A stretch of 64,000 nt of DNA from NCBI GenBank assembly GCA_030430845.1, contig JAUIKE010000015.1, forward strand, positions 1-64,000. Reading direction: 5' to 3'. Below, piece after piece: positions 15,577 to 24,681 of this stretch; positions within the stretch are counted from its first letter, which is position 1, and each line of letters opens with the position of its first letter. This stretch comes from Bacteroidia bacterium. GTDB taxonomy: Bacteria; Bacteroidota; Bacteroidia; Chitinophagales; Saprospiraceae. A model generated the notes under the pieces. The model saw only the letters and a program-made list of their open reading frames with translations, made no database searches and had not been told where the DNA came from. Position numbers and translations under genes: made by a program.

Positions 15577-15582
15577 CTTCCC

Positions 15583-17904
15583 CTATTCCACTACAATTTC
15601 ATCTACAAAAAGCCAAACGTCACCGCCAGTCTTAGGATGTTCTCCAAGGTTTTTTGCTAATACTTTCAGGTATTGAGCATTTGTATTTTCAATTGGAAAA
15701 AGAACGGAGACAATACCATTCTCACCCGATATATTTTTTTCCAATCCTTGCTTTTTAAAATCTATTCCGTTATCGGAGCTGTAAATCATTACTTCACTCG
15801 GTAAGAAAATCCACGAACCATTGTCGTTGAAAAACTGGAGTTTCACTTGCTCAATATTTTTAACTTCTCCTAAATCAATAACCGCCTCAAAATCATCTCC
15901 TATAAATCCGAGCCACTCACCGTCTTTGAAATTAGTTTCGCTTGCAGCAATACCGTTGATGAGGCCAGTAATACCTGAGCCGGCATAAAGAGGTGCAGGT
16001 TGGGATTTCAAAGCAATGGATTTGCCAGCGGCTTGGTGAAATCTCACCTTTTGTTCTGTGCCTCTGCCTGCCTTTTTGCCCTTCAAAAACGCCTGCGCTC
16101 TGATGGTCGCATTTTCTGTGAGAGGAAACGGTCTTTTATACAAATTAGATTTTTGTGTGGGCGTTGTTCCATCGGTGGTATAAAAAATTGCTGCGTCCTC
16201 GGCAAGCGTTTTAAATTCGATTTCAATACCCTTTCCTGTAGCATGGGCGTTTAATTCCAATTCATACAAATGATTGGCTGCGTTGATTCCTGCATAATCA
16301 AACCGCTTGAAGTGATGTCCCAATCTTTTGACAAAATCTTCAAAATCCTTATGTTCCAATTTTGACCAGGCTACTTCTGCCAATGCCGTTGCACGAGGGT
16401 AAACCATATATTCTACTTTGTCATAAGTCTTAATATATTCTGACCAAAGGTTACCTTGTACGCCCAAAATATATTTGGCTTCTTCGGCACTCAATTCTTC
16501 GGGAACAGGATTGTAAGCATACACTTTTTTCAAAGGCAAATGTCCACCTATGGCAAGCGGTTCATCAGGGTGATCAGATTGATAATAGTCAAAATAACAG
16601 TAAGTTGTGGGAGTCATAATGACATCGTGCTTTTGTTTGGCTGCTTCAATACCCCCTTGCTCGCCTCTCCATGACATAACAGTGGCATTCGGTGCCAAAC
16701 CACCTTCCAAAATTTCGTCCCAACCTATTATGTTTCTCCCCTTTGAGTTAATGAATTGCTCCATTCGGGTGATAAACCAACTTTGCAATTCATGTTCGTT
16801 CTTAAGTCCTTCTCTTTTCATTAGGCTTTGGCAAAATTCACTTTCTTTCCAACTTTTTTTAGGACATTCATCTCCTCCGATATGGATGTACTTGGAGGGA
16901 AACAAGTCAATCACCTCTGTCAAAACATCCTCTAAAAATTGAAAAGTTTCTTCTTTCGGGCAATACACATTTTCCGAAACGCCCCACAATTGCCATACCT
17001 CAAATGGACCTTCTGAACAGGCCAATTCAGGATAAGCGGCAATAGCTGCTTGTGCATGACCTGGAAGTTCGATTTCGGGAATTACGCTAACAAATCGTTC
17101 TTTGGCATATTGAACCACTTCTTTGACTTCTTCCTGCGTATAAAATCCACCATATCGCTTGCCATCAAACTGGTGTGGTTGGTCGCTGTAATGCCCTATC
17201 AGAGTTCCCTTTCGAAATGCCCCTATTTCGGTGAGCTTAGGATATTTTTTAATTTCAATCCGCCACCCCTGGTCTTCTGTCAAATGCCAGTGAAAAGTGT
17301 TCATTTTGTGGTAGGCCAAATCATCAATATAACTCTTGACTTCTTCTACATTGAAAAAATGGCGAGCTACATCAAGGTGTAAGCCCCGATAGGAGAATCT
17401 TGGTGCATCTTCAATTGCTATTGTGGGAACTATCCACTCCGTCTTTTGCTGCACTTTATCGGCGTATATTTCAGGAGGGAGTAATTGTAAAAGCGTTTGA
17501 ACGCCATAAAAAAGACCTGCAGGTTGTGATGCCGAAATATGGATTTGCCTGGAATCGACATCTAAATGATAACCTTCTCTGTTTTGAATATTTTCATTTA
17601 AAGAAAACACAAGAACATTTTCATCTGATGACCCCAAAGGCAGGCGAAAACCAGCCGCTTTTTCAAAGCGATCATTTAAATAATTGAGTACATATTGAAC
17701 ATCGGGATGCTCACTTTCAATTTTAAGTTGAGTCGATTTGTTTATCTCAAAGCTGCCTGATTTGATCGTCAGTTTTTCAGGCTGTGGAATAATGGCAACT
17801 TTCAGGTTGTCAGGGTTCGTTTTTTCCCTTGCTGGGGAACAGGAAACTGTCATTAGCAAGAGGATTATAATTATAGTGAAAAAATCGTTGTTGTTGCGTT
17901 GCAT
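15583..17904 (-). CDS. Beta-N-acetylhexosaminidase GH20, lipoprotein (copy 1)
   Basis: A 773-residue SPII lipoprotein (LLLMTVSCSPAREK). Order: GH20b N-terminal domain (about 35-160), GH20 TIM barrel (about 165-515) with HWHLTEDQGWRIEIKKYP and the catalytic Asp-Glu in KYIHIGGDECPKKSW (about 343), a chitobiase-type C-terminal domain with YTTDGTTPT, and a final F5/8-type (discoidin) carbohydrate-binding domain (about 640-773). It removes terminal beta-GlcNAc or beta-GalNAc by substrate-assisted catalysis. It closely resembles the copy at 20695-23016 in layout. Cell-surface or periplasmic anchoring is inferred from the lipobox. Confidence 0.92.
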   Translation of the reverse strand: MQRNNNDFFTIIIILLLMTVSCSPAREKTNPDNLKVAIIPQPEKLTIKSGSFEINKSTQLKIESEHPDVQYVLNYLNDRFEKAAGFRLPLGSSDENVLVFSLNENIQNREGYHLDVDSRQIHISASQPAGLFYGVQTLLQLLPPEIYADKVQQKTEWIVPTIAIEDAPRFSYRGLHLDVARHFFNVEEVKSYIDDLAYHKMNTFHWHLTEDQGWRIEIKKYPKLTEIGAFRKGTLIGHYSDQPHQFDGKRYGGFYTQEEVKEVVQYAKERFVSVIPEIELPGHAQAAIAAYPELACSEGPFEVWQLWGVSENVYCPKEETFQFLEDVLTEVIDLFPSKYIHIGGDECPKKSWKESEFCQSLMKREGLKNEHELQSWFITRMEQFINSKGRNIIGWDEILEGGLAPNATVMSWRGEQGGIEAAKQKHDVIMTPTTYCYFDYYQSDHPDEPLAIGGHLPLKKVYAYNPVPEELSAEEAKYILGVQGNLWSEYIKTYDKVEYMVYPRATALAEVAWSKLEHKDFEDFVKRLGHHFKRFDYAGINAANHLYELELNAHATGKGIEIEFKTLAEDAAIFYTTDGTTPTQKSNLYKRPFPLTENATIRAQAFLKGKKAGRGTEQKVRFHQAAGKSIALKSQPAPLYAGSGITGLINGIAASETNFKDGEWLGFIGDDFEAVIDLGEVKNIEQVKLQFFNDNGSWIFLPSEVMIYSSDNGIDFKKQGLEKNISGENGIVSVLFPIENTNAQYLKVLAKNLGEHPKTGGDVWLFVDEIVVE

Positions 17905-17971
17905 TTATTAAGATTTATGGATAAATACCCGTTTTTTATAATCTAGTTGATTTCAATATTTCTCATTAATT

Positions 17972-19366
17972 CTATCCTCCTTTTTTTTGCATAACCCCCA
18001 ACGCTCTTTTCTTCATCCATGCTCCACGGGTAAAATCTGGAAAAACAACAGGTGCACTACCCAGCTGAACTGAAATTTCAGAAAGGGCAAAGACCACCGA
18101 CCATGCTACTCCGTCATACACATCCATGTCAAGTGGTAATCCTTTATTAAAACAAGTAATTAGCCTGTAAACCATCAAAAAGTCCATTCCACCATGTCCC
18201 CCGTGTTTTTTAATGATCTCTTCCATATCTTTCCATAAATCACTTCTGTACATCGAGCGATATTCGTTATACTTCTTTTCGGGAAGAAAATGATGGCTGT
18301 CTTTGCCCAATACGGAAAGGCGGCTGGGATAGCCTTCATGATAAGCTTTCGTGCCTGCCAATACATTTTTGCGGTTATAAGGACGAGGAGTGATCACATC
18401 GTGCTGCAACAGAATGGTTCTCCCCATTGCTGTTTTTATCAGGGTATTGTTCATATCCCCATGCTTATAATTCCTGGTATTGGACATCTCATGGGTTTGA
18501 GGCAACCCGGCTGCCAATGCATCCATACCTTTCTGATGGCTACTCATGGAAACCAGTGTGTCAAATTTATCACCTCGTTGAATATCCATGTATTGTGCTA
18601 TCGGACCTAAGCCATGTGTTGGATAAAGATTGCCATCCCTTTTTAAGTGGTGTTTACTTCGCCAGTTGTTATAATACGCTTTATAAAAATAGTCCCTCAA
18701 GTCATGGATGTAGGCAGCTTCGCCGTAGGTCAATTCTCCGAAAACACCTTGCTGTGCCATGTTGAGTACCCAAAGTTCTTCATCCCCATAACATACATTT
18801 TCCAGCATCATACAATTTCGTTGGGTTTCTTCTGCCGTATTTACCAAGTTCCAACAATCTTCCACAGAAAGGGCAGCAGGTACCTCCACCCCAACATGCT
18901 TTCCTTTTTTCATAGCATAAAGGCTCATTGAAGCATGAAATTCCCAGGGTGTAAAAATTAGTATCAAGTCGAGGTCGTCCCGGTCAGCAAGTTTTTTCCA
19001 TTCATTTTCGCTACCGGAATAAGAAGTGGGCTTATTATCAGTGAAAGAGTTTAGTGCCAGATCGCACCTCTCCTTTCTAATGTCACAAATGGCAACTATT
19101 CTTGCATTATCCGGTGTCATTACTTGTACCAGTTTCATCATACTTAACCCCCGATTACCCAAGCCGATTATTCCAATTCTCACCTGGGCTATAGGTTCTG
19201 TTTGTAATCCAATTACCGATTGTCCCACAGATGTTTTCGATTCAAAGGAAAACAGGTATTCCTGAATTCCTTCTTGCCCGTTTTTGGCAAAATTGTAGTT
19301 CGGCAGTACTAAGCCTAAGCCGCCCAACATGCCTTTTTGAAGAAAGTCCCGTCTATTATTTTTCAT
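17972..19366 (-). CDS. GH109-type alpha-N-acetylgalactosaminidase (Gfo/Idh/MocA fold)
   Basis: A 464-residue protein with a twin-arginine signal (NNRRDFLQKGMLGGLGLVL), a Rossmann NAD site (IGIIGLGNRGLSMMKL), KGKHVGVEVP, and the GH109-typical stretch KKHGGHGGMDFLMVYRLI. GH109 enzymes use NAD+ in a redox-elimination mechanism to remove terminal alpha-GalNAc (A-antigen, mucin Tn). A TTG in the same frame at 19390 was rejected in favour of the ATG at 19366, which places the RR motif at the start. Tat export with bound NAD fits the family. It sits between GH20 and the deleted GH27 in the glycan operon. Confidence 0.85.
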   Translation of the reverse strand: MKNNRRDFLQKGMLGGLGLVLPNYNFAKNGQEGIQEYLFSFESKTSVGQSVIGLQTEPIAQVRIGIIGLGNRGLSMMKLVQVMTPDNARIVAICDIRKERCDLALNSFTDNKPTSYSGSENEWKKLADRDDLDLILIFTPWEFHASMSLYAMKKGKHVGVEVPAALSVEDCWNLVNTAEETQRNCMMLENVCYGDEELWVLNMAQQGVFGELTYGEAAYIHDLRDYFYKAYYNNWRSKHHLKRDGNLYPTHGLGPIAQYMDIQRGDKFDTLVSMSSHQKGMDALAAGLPQTHEMSNTRNYKHGDMNNTLIKTAMGRTILLQHDVITPRPYNRKNVLAGTKAYHEGYPSRLSVLGKDSHHFLPEKKYNEYRSMYRSDLWKDMEEIIKKHGGHGGMDFLMVYRLITCFNKGLPLDMDVYDGVAWSVVFALSEISVQLGSAPVVFPDFTRGAWMKKRALGVMQKKGG

Positions 19367-19554
19367 TGGATATACGTTTTGAAAAGTCAATGAGTAAATT
19401 ATTTGCCCTTAGTACCATTATCTTCACTTTTCACTTTTAACCATTTGCATTCTTATTTTGTCATTTGGAGCAGATTGGAAAAAGCCTGAGCCACTTATGT
19501 ATTGGTGATTTTTTTGAAATTTATTTTTGTTTACCTACTTATTATGGACAGGAT

Positions 19555-20686
19555 TTATTCAATGTTCTCAAATTGAAAAACATTATAGGGCAATGCTTTT
19601 CCTTTAACTGTTAGTGCGATTACTCCATGGGAGGGTACTTCAACATTCATAATGCTGTCCGTAGTCATTTTGTAGTTCTCTTTTTTCCATAAGTCTCTCA
19701 GGATATATCCTTTTGATGCATCAATACCGACGGTTTTAAGGTTAAAGGAGAAGGTGGATTCCTTCGAAGATCTATTTAATATGGCTACCGCTACTTTACC
19801 ACTCATGGTAGAAATCAACGGTTTTGCCCAAATTTCCAAATCACCCTGATCAACCACTCTTCTTGCCTGATAAACAAAATCACTTTGATTGAGGGCTATT
19901 ATTTCTTGGTTCGTGATTATTTCCATCGTTTCATCACTCATATTTGTCAGGTCATTTCCCAGCAGAAGTGGAGAATGCATCATGCACCACATGGTAAAGT
20001 GGGTTTTATCCTCTTCATAAGTCATCCCTCTGCCAACCTGCAACATATCCATGTCGTTATAGTGGCCTTGTGAGCAATACTTCCACAAGTCAGCATTCAG
20101 GTCTATAATCTTTAGTATCGATTCAAATTGATTGTCGATATCACCAGAAATCCTCCATGAATCGGCAATTTGTGTAACCCATGCACCAGGAAATTTCCAT
20201 CTACAAACATTATAAATTGCATCAGGTTTTATCTGTTCTATTATCCTGCCTATTTCGGTATATCGGGATTGTTCATCAAGCACCAGCCAATCACCTCCGC
20301 ACCAATCAACTTTGATAAAATCAAAATTCCATTCTTTTAAAAAAAGACGTAAATCTTCATATTCATGCCCATATAAACCTACCCCGACACCTATGCTGTC
20401 TTTATCCCAATAAGAAGCACAGGTATTCAAGCCCGCGTCCGAATAAATACCGGCCTTCAATCCATTGGAGTGGATATATTGTGCAAGCTTCTTCATTCCG
20501 TTGGGAAATCGCTTTAATAATATCTTCATTGATATTTATCCTGTAATTGTTCCAGCTTGCCCATCCCATTATTGGTTTTTTTAATACAACCACATCGTCG
20601 GTAGCAGGCATTTTCACAGGAATATTCCCTTTACATGAAACAATCAATATTAGTGTCAGGATAGGATATAGGTATGGTATTTTCAT
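19555..20686 (-). pseudogene. GH27 alpha-galactosidase-like gene with internal deletion
   Basis: Two overlapping frames together form a GH27 protein with a gap. The 5' frame (from ATG 20686) has a lipobox (LILIVSCKGN) and the family start KPIMGWASWNNYRININEDII. The 3' frame (open from 20529) resumes at RFPNGMKKLAQYIHSNGLK and continues normally through IYSDAG, the nucleophile region DFIKVDWCGGDW, ADSWRISGDI (acid/base region) and the C-terminal beta domain. About 55 codons with the DDGW substrate-binding motif are missing at the junction near 20525, which also shifts the frame. No single frame gives a complete enzyme. The clean state of the remainder suggests a recent event. Confidence 0.8.
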
Positions 20687-20694
20687 ATTTAATA

Positions 20695-23016
20695 CTATTC
20701 GACAACAATTTCATCAAAAAACATCCATGCACCTCCTCCTTGCGGTGGGCTGCCTAAGTTGGTCAATTTCACCCTAATCCAACGGACCTTTCGAGGCTCG
20801 AATGTGACCGTAAATTCCTTTAGCCTTACAAAACCGTGGTTTTCAAAACTATTTGAAATTTCCCCCGCCCAAGTGTAGTTTTTGCTATCAGTGGAAACGT
20901 CCACTGCAATATGACTAGGAAAATAAATGCCCGATCCTTGATTTTCCATACTACCTACCCCCACTGAAGAGATTTCTGTCAGTTCCTGAAGGTCAACCGT
21001 GATTTCTGCTTTGTCATCAAGCCATGCCTGCCATTGGCCATCGTGAAAATTCTTGCTACCACGAAGTACATTGACCATATTGTTTGCCCCTGTACCCTGG
21101 TACTGTTTGCTGTACATCGGTTCGTAAGCAACCGGCTTACCGATTGCCTTATGGAAATGAAAGATTTTCTCAAGTTTGTTCCCAACCATTTTGCCATCTT
21201 CATAAACGGCGGCTTTTACGGTGGTCGTGCTATTCAGTGTTATAGGTTCGGAGTAGACTTGAGAAGAGGCGTTAAAGGGATCGTCGTTCAGGGCATATCG
21301 AATTTTGCTATCCGGAAACTCATTTTGTAACTTAACGGTAACCGTCCCATTATCATTCAATCGACTTTGAGCAGTAACGGCATAAGCGCTTCGGGAATAG
21401 TTAATGTTCATAACATCGAATCGCCTGAATAAGGAAACTATTTTCTCCGCAAAATCATTCCAGCTCTTTTTTTCTTTGGGGGTCCATAAAGCCTCTGAAA
21501 GAGCGGCGAGCCTTGGGAACAGCATGTATTCAGACTCATCTTTGTTGGTGATAAATTCCGACCACAAATTGGCCTGACTTCCCAATATATGTCTTTTTTG
21601 TTCCATAGACATGGAGTCCACCACAGGATCGAAACTGTACACCTTATTGAGGGGAACATAACCGCCGAAGGCAATGGGTTCGTAATCGGGGTTCCCCTGG
21701 TATTGGTTTAGGTACACATCACCAGGAGTCATTATTACATCATGTCCTTCTTTTGAGGCTTCCCATCCCCCCTGATAGCCACGCCAACTCATGACGGTCG
21801 CTCCAGGAGCCAGTCCTCCTTCAATAATCTCGTCCCAGCCCAATAAGATCCGATTTTTTGAGCTTAAGAACTGCTCCATGCGCTTGATAAAATAACTTTG
21901 CAATTGTGCCGTCGTTTCCAGACCTTCTTCCTTCATTCTTCTTTGGCAATGAGGGCATTTTTCCCAGTTCGTCCGGGTTGCCTCATCGCCTCCTACGTGG
22001 ATATATTTGGACGGAAAGAGTTCCATGACTTCTACAAGTATATTTTCCAAAAAACCAAAAGTCTCTTCCTTACCTGGGCAATAAATATCGGTAATGGGCC
22101 AGACCCCTCCGGACGGAACAGCGATGGCATTACCCTGGCATGAAAATTCAGGATAGGCGGCCAGCGCACTCATCACATGGGCCGGCATTTCGATCTCCGG
22201 TACCACAGTAATGCCACGGTCATGAGCAAAAGCGACGATTTCTTTTATCTCCTCCTGTGTATAGAACCCGCCATAAGTTGCTTTATCGCCAGGGCGGTTT
22301 TTGCTTCGGGCATCCCAGTGCTTGTCTTCCTGATCTACCCGGAAACCACCAATCTCGGTTAATTTCGGATATTTTTTGATCTCAATACGCCAGCCCTGAT
22401 CATCGACAAGATGGAGGTGTAGGGTATTAAATTTAAACAGAGCCATCCGGTCCAGGGTCTGCAGGATATATTCCTTTTCAAAAAAATGGCGTGAAACGTC
22501 CAGCATCAGGCCGCGCCATGTATACCGGGGATAGTCGTTCATCTCAAGGGTGGGAATCGTCCAAATGGTTTCAGGCTGTGGTTGCAAACTTTCAATTTCA
22601 GGAGGAAGCAGTTGTCGCAATGTTTCAAGCGCATACAAAAATCCGGAATTTTTACCCGCTTTTATTTCTATGTAATTTGCCGTAACCTTTAATCTATAGG
22701 CTTCTTCCCCCAACTGAGCATCCTCTTTCAAAGAGATGAAATTGCTTTTGGGCGCCGTATCAACGATGGGGGGGGCAAAACCTGCGGAATTGACGAACTT
22801 CTTAGTTAACAAGGTAAAAAGTTTTTTTTGTCTCTGATCGGTGGTTACAAAGCAGGTTTCTGCATTAAATTCAAAAAAATCACTACCAACACTCATTTGG
22901 GCAGGCTCAGGAATGAGAACGATACTACTTTCTGCTAAATTTTTCTGTTTTTGGGGGGTGCAGGATATAGATATCATGCAAAAAATAATGGGAGTAAGAG
23001 TTTTAAAAAGTTTCAT
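20695..23016 (-). CDS. Beta-N-acetylhexosaminidase GH20, lipoprotein (copy 2)
   Basis: A 773-residue lipoprotein (CMISISCTPQKQ), layout as in copy 1: N-terminal GH20b domain, TIM barrel with HLHLVDDQGWRIEIKKYP and catalytic Asp-Glu in YIHVGGDEATRTNW (about 342), chitobiase-type C-terminal domain, and an F5/8-type module ending in WMFFDEIVVE, nearly the same ending as copy 1. The first in-frame ATG (23016) replaces a TTG at 23022. The pair probably arose by duplication and then diverged in linkage or aglycone preference (for example beta-GalNAc versus beta-GlcNAc). Lies 8 bp before the deleted GH27. Confidence 0.92.
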   Translation of the reverse strand: MKLFKTLTPIIFCMISISCTPQKQKNLAESSIVLIPEPAQMSVGSDFFEFNAETCFVTTDQRQKKLFTLLTKKFVNSAGFAPPIVDTAPKSNFISLKEDAQLGEEAYRLKVTANYIEIKAGKNSGFLYALETLRQLLPPEIESLQPQPETIWTIPTLEMNDYPRYTWRGLMLDVSRHFFEKEYILQTLDRMALFKFNTLHLHLVDDQGWRIEIKKYPKLTEIGGFRVDQEDKHWDARSKNRPGDKATYGGFYTQEEIKEIVAFAHDRGITVVPEIEMPAHVMSALAAYPEFSCQGNAIAVPSGGVWPITDIYCPGKEETFGFLENILVEVMELFPSKYIHVGGDEATRTNWEKCPHCQRRMKEEGLETTAQLQSYFIKRMEQFLSSKNRILLGWDEIIEGGLAPGATVMSWRGYQGGWEASKEGHDVIMTPGDVYLNQYQGNPDYEPIAFGGYVPLNKVYSFDPVVDSMSMEQKRHILGSQANLWSEFITNKDESEYMLFPRLAALSEALWTPKEKKSWNDFAEKIVSLFRRFDVMNINYSRSAYAVTAQSRLNDNGTVTVKLQNEFPDSKIRYALNDDPFNASSQVYSEPITLNSTTTVKAAVYEDGKMVGNKLEKIFHFHKAIGKPVAYEPMYSKQYQGTGANNMVNVLRGSKNFHDGQWQAWLDDKAEITVDLQELTEISSVGVGSMENQGSGIYFPSHIAVDVSTDSKNYTWAGEISNSFENHGFVRLKEFTVTFEPRKVRWIRVKLTNLGSPPQGGGAWMFFDEIVVE

Positions 23017-23069
23017 ATCCAAAATTTAGAAAGTTCATGGAAACATGCTCTCAGCTTATTCGGTTGCTT

Positions 23070-24671
23070 TTATTCTCTTAGCAATTCTTCCAGGTTAATT
23101 CTTTGAAACACCAAATCCGCCTGGCTTCCCTCGTACAAAATCCCAATCGTATTTTCATCAATGCCCGTCATGCAGGAGTAGCCCCGGCCACGCCCCTCGT
23201 CTATGAGGGTGTAAAATTTTTCCGGCCAGGTCATGCCCTCGTCTTCGCTGATTTTTATCGTCATATTTTGGCGAACATATTGGTCAGCAGGATTGGAAAA
23301 AAGCAATATATCTTTTCCCTGATATTGCTGTTTTATCAAACTGGCCATACAAACGGGTTCTGGAAGCGCCTTTCGGGAGGTTGGATGTTCAAACCAGGTT
23401 TTCCCCAAATCTTTTGTAATGGCAACGGACCTGGCCCCTGTTCCGTTGCGGCCTCCCTGACCGCTTCCTCTGTCGTCCCGCATGTTGAGCATCAGCGAAT
23501 GGTCGGATAATTCAACGACCTGCGCTTCTGTGGTTTTGGATTTTGCGCCTGTGCCGATGGCCCACGTCTTGCCGCGGTCTTTACTGTAAATGATGGTGGA
23601 ATGAGGTACTTCATTTTGGTCTTTAAATTGAGCGGGAAAAACGAGCGTGCCATCGGCCATCATAATTCCCTTTCCCGGCCCGTCTAAAAGTAGGTGCCAA
23701 TCGGTTTTTTTTATTTGGGAGGTGATATTTATCGGCTCCGACCAGCTGAGGCCGTCATCCTCACTTTTGACTAGAATCAATTGGCCGGTTTCTTTTGGCT
23801 CCATACCTTGTTTTGAAGCAAACCAGGCCCGCTTGCCTGGATTTCCGTGCAGCCACAAAGCAGCCACCCAGATGGTATTTGTTTGTCGGTCAACCAAAAC
23901 AGCAGGGTCCCCAATGCCATTTTCTTTTTCAGGCCGCCCACCCCATTCGCCCATGTCCATAACAACTTTCATGGGTTCCCATGTTTGGCCGCCGTCAGCA
24001 CTACGGCTCATACCTACATCAATGTCTTCCTGTAAATCCACACTGCTGTTTCGACGAATATCATATACGGCGATGAGCGTTCCTTGATTCGTCGTGGCTA
24101 AGCCAGGGATCCGGTAAGTATGGACCCCATCGTCATTGGCTTGACGCAAGGCATGCCCGATTCTTTTTTCAGTCGTTTGTTCGGTTTCTGCCAAAGCAAC
24201 AGCAGCCTTATTGATCACCACTTTTGAAATAGCCGCATTTATTTTATGATCTATATCAGCATTTTCATTTAGGGTAAGCGACAGCCAAAAATAATGCTTT
24301 TTGCCAATGAGTTCTTGCTCCCCTTTCAAACTGATTTTGGAGGAAATGGAGGCGGTTTCGGCAAAAATATTGTTGGCAGAGAACTTCTCTTCTTCCGGCA
24401 TGTAATGTACGCTCACTTTTTTGATGTCATTCAAGTCTGTGGTTCCATTTAGATCGATTTCAAAGGCTTGAACCGAAATAGCCTGATCGTCAATGGGTTG
24501 TATTTGGATTCGAAAAACGGGATTGTATCCCTTCCCAACCAATACAGGATACACGGGGGAATAAGCCTCCAAAGACTGTACGGCGCTATTCGGCTTTATT
24601 GACTTCTTGGAACAATTTAATAGGAGTGAAAAAATCGTAACCAAAATGAGGTAGTTGAATATATTTTTCAT
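23070..24671 (-). CDS. Exo-alpha-sialidase GH33, lipoprotein
   Basis: A 533-residue lipoprotein (LLLNCSKKS). After an N-terminal beta domain of the BNR-associated type (about 35-165), the six-bladed sialidase propeller starts with YRIPGLATTNQGTLIAVYDIR, which contains the catalytic-site Arg of the F/YRIP motif. Asp-box repeats follow: SADGGQTW, SEDDGLSW, SKDRGKTW, TKDLGKTW and SEDEGMTW. It releases terminal sialic acid for the downstream transporter and NanA. ATG start. A 20-codon fragment of a second sialidase survives at 11857-11919. Confidence 0.93.
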   Translation of the reverse strand: MKNIFNYLILVTIFSLLLNCSKKSIKPNSAVQSLEAYSPVYPVLVGKGYNPVFRIQIQPIDDQAISVQAFEIDLNGTTDLNDIKKVSVHYMPEEEKFSANNIFAETASISSKISLKGEQELIGKKHYFWLSLTLNENADIDHKINAAISKVVINKAAVALAETEQTTEKRIGHALRQANDDGVHTYRIPGLATTNQGTLIAVYDIRRNSSVDLQEDIDVGMSRSADGGQTWEPMKVVMDMGEWGGRPEKENGIGDPAVLVDRQTNTIWVAALWLHGNPGKRAWFASKQGMEPKETGQLILVKSEDDGLSWSEPINITSQIKKTDWHLLLDGPGKGIMMADGTLVFPAQFKDQNEVPHSTIIYSKDRGKTWAIGTGAKSKTTEAQVVELSDHSLMLNMRDDRGSGQGGRNGTGARSVAITKDLGKTWFEHPTSRKALPEPVCMASLIKQQYQGKDILLFSNPADQYVRQNMTIKISEDEGMTWPEKFYTLIDEGRGRGYSCMTGIDENTIGILYEGSQADLVFQRINLEELLRE

Positions 24672-24681
24672 GCTGTTAATT

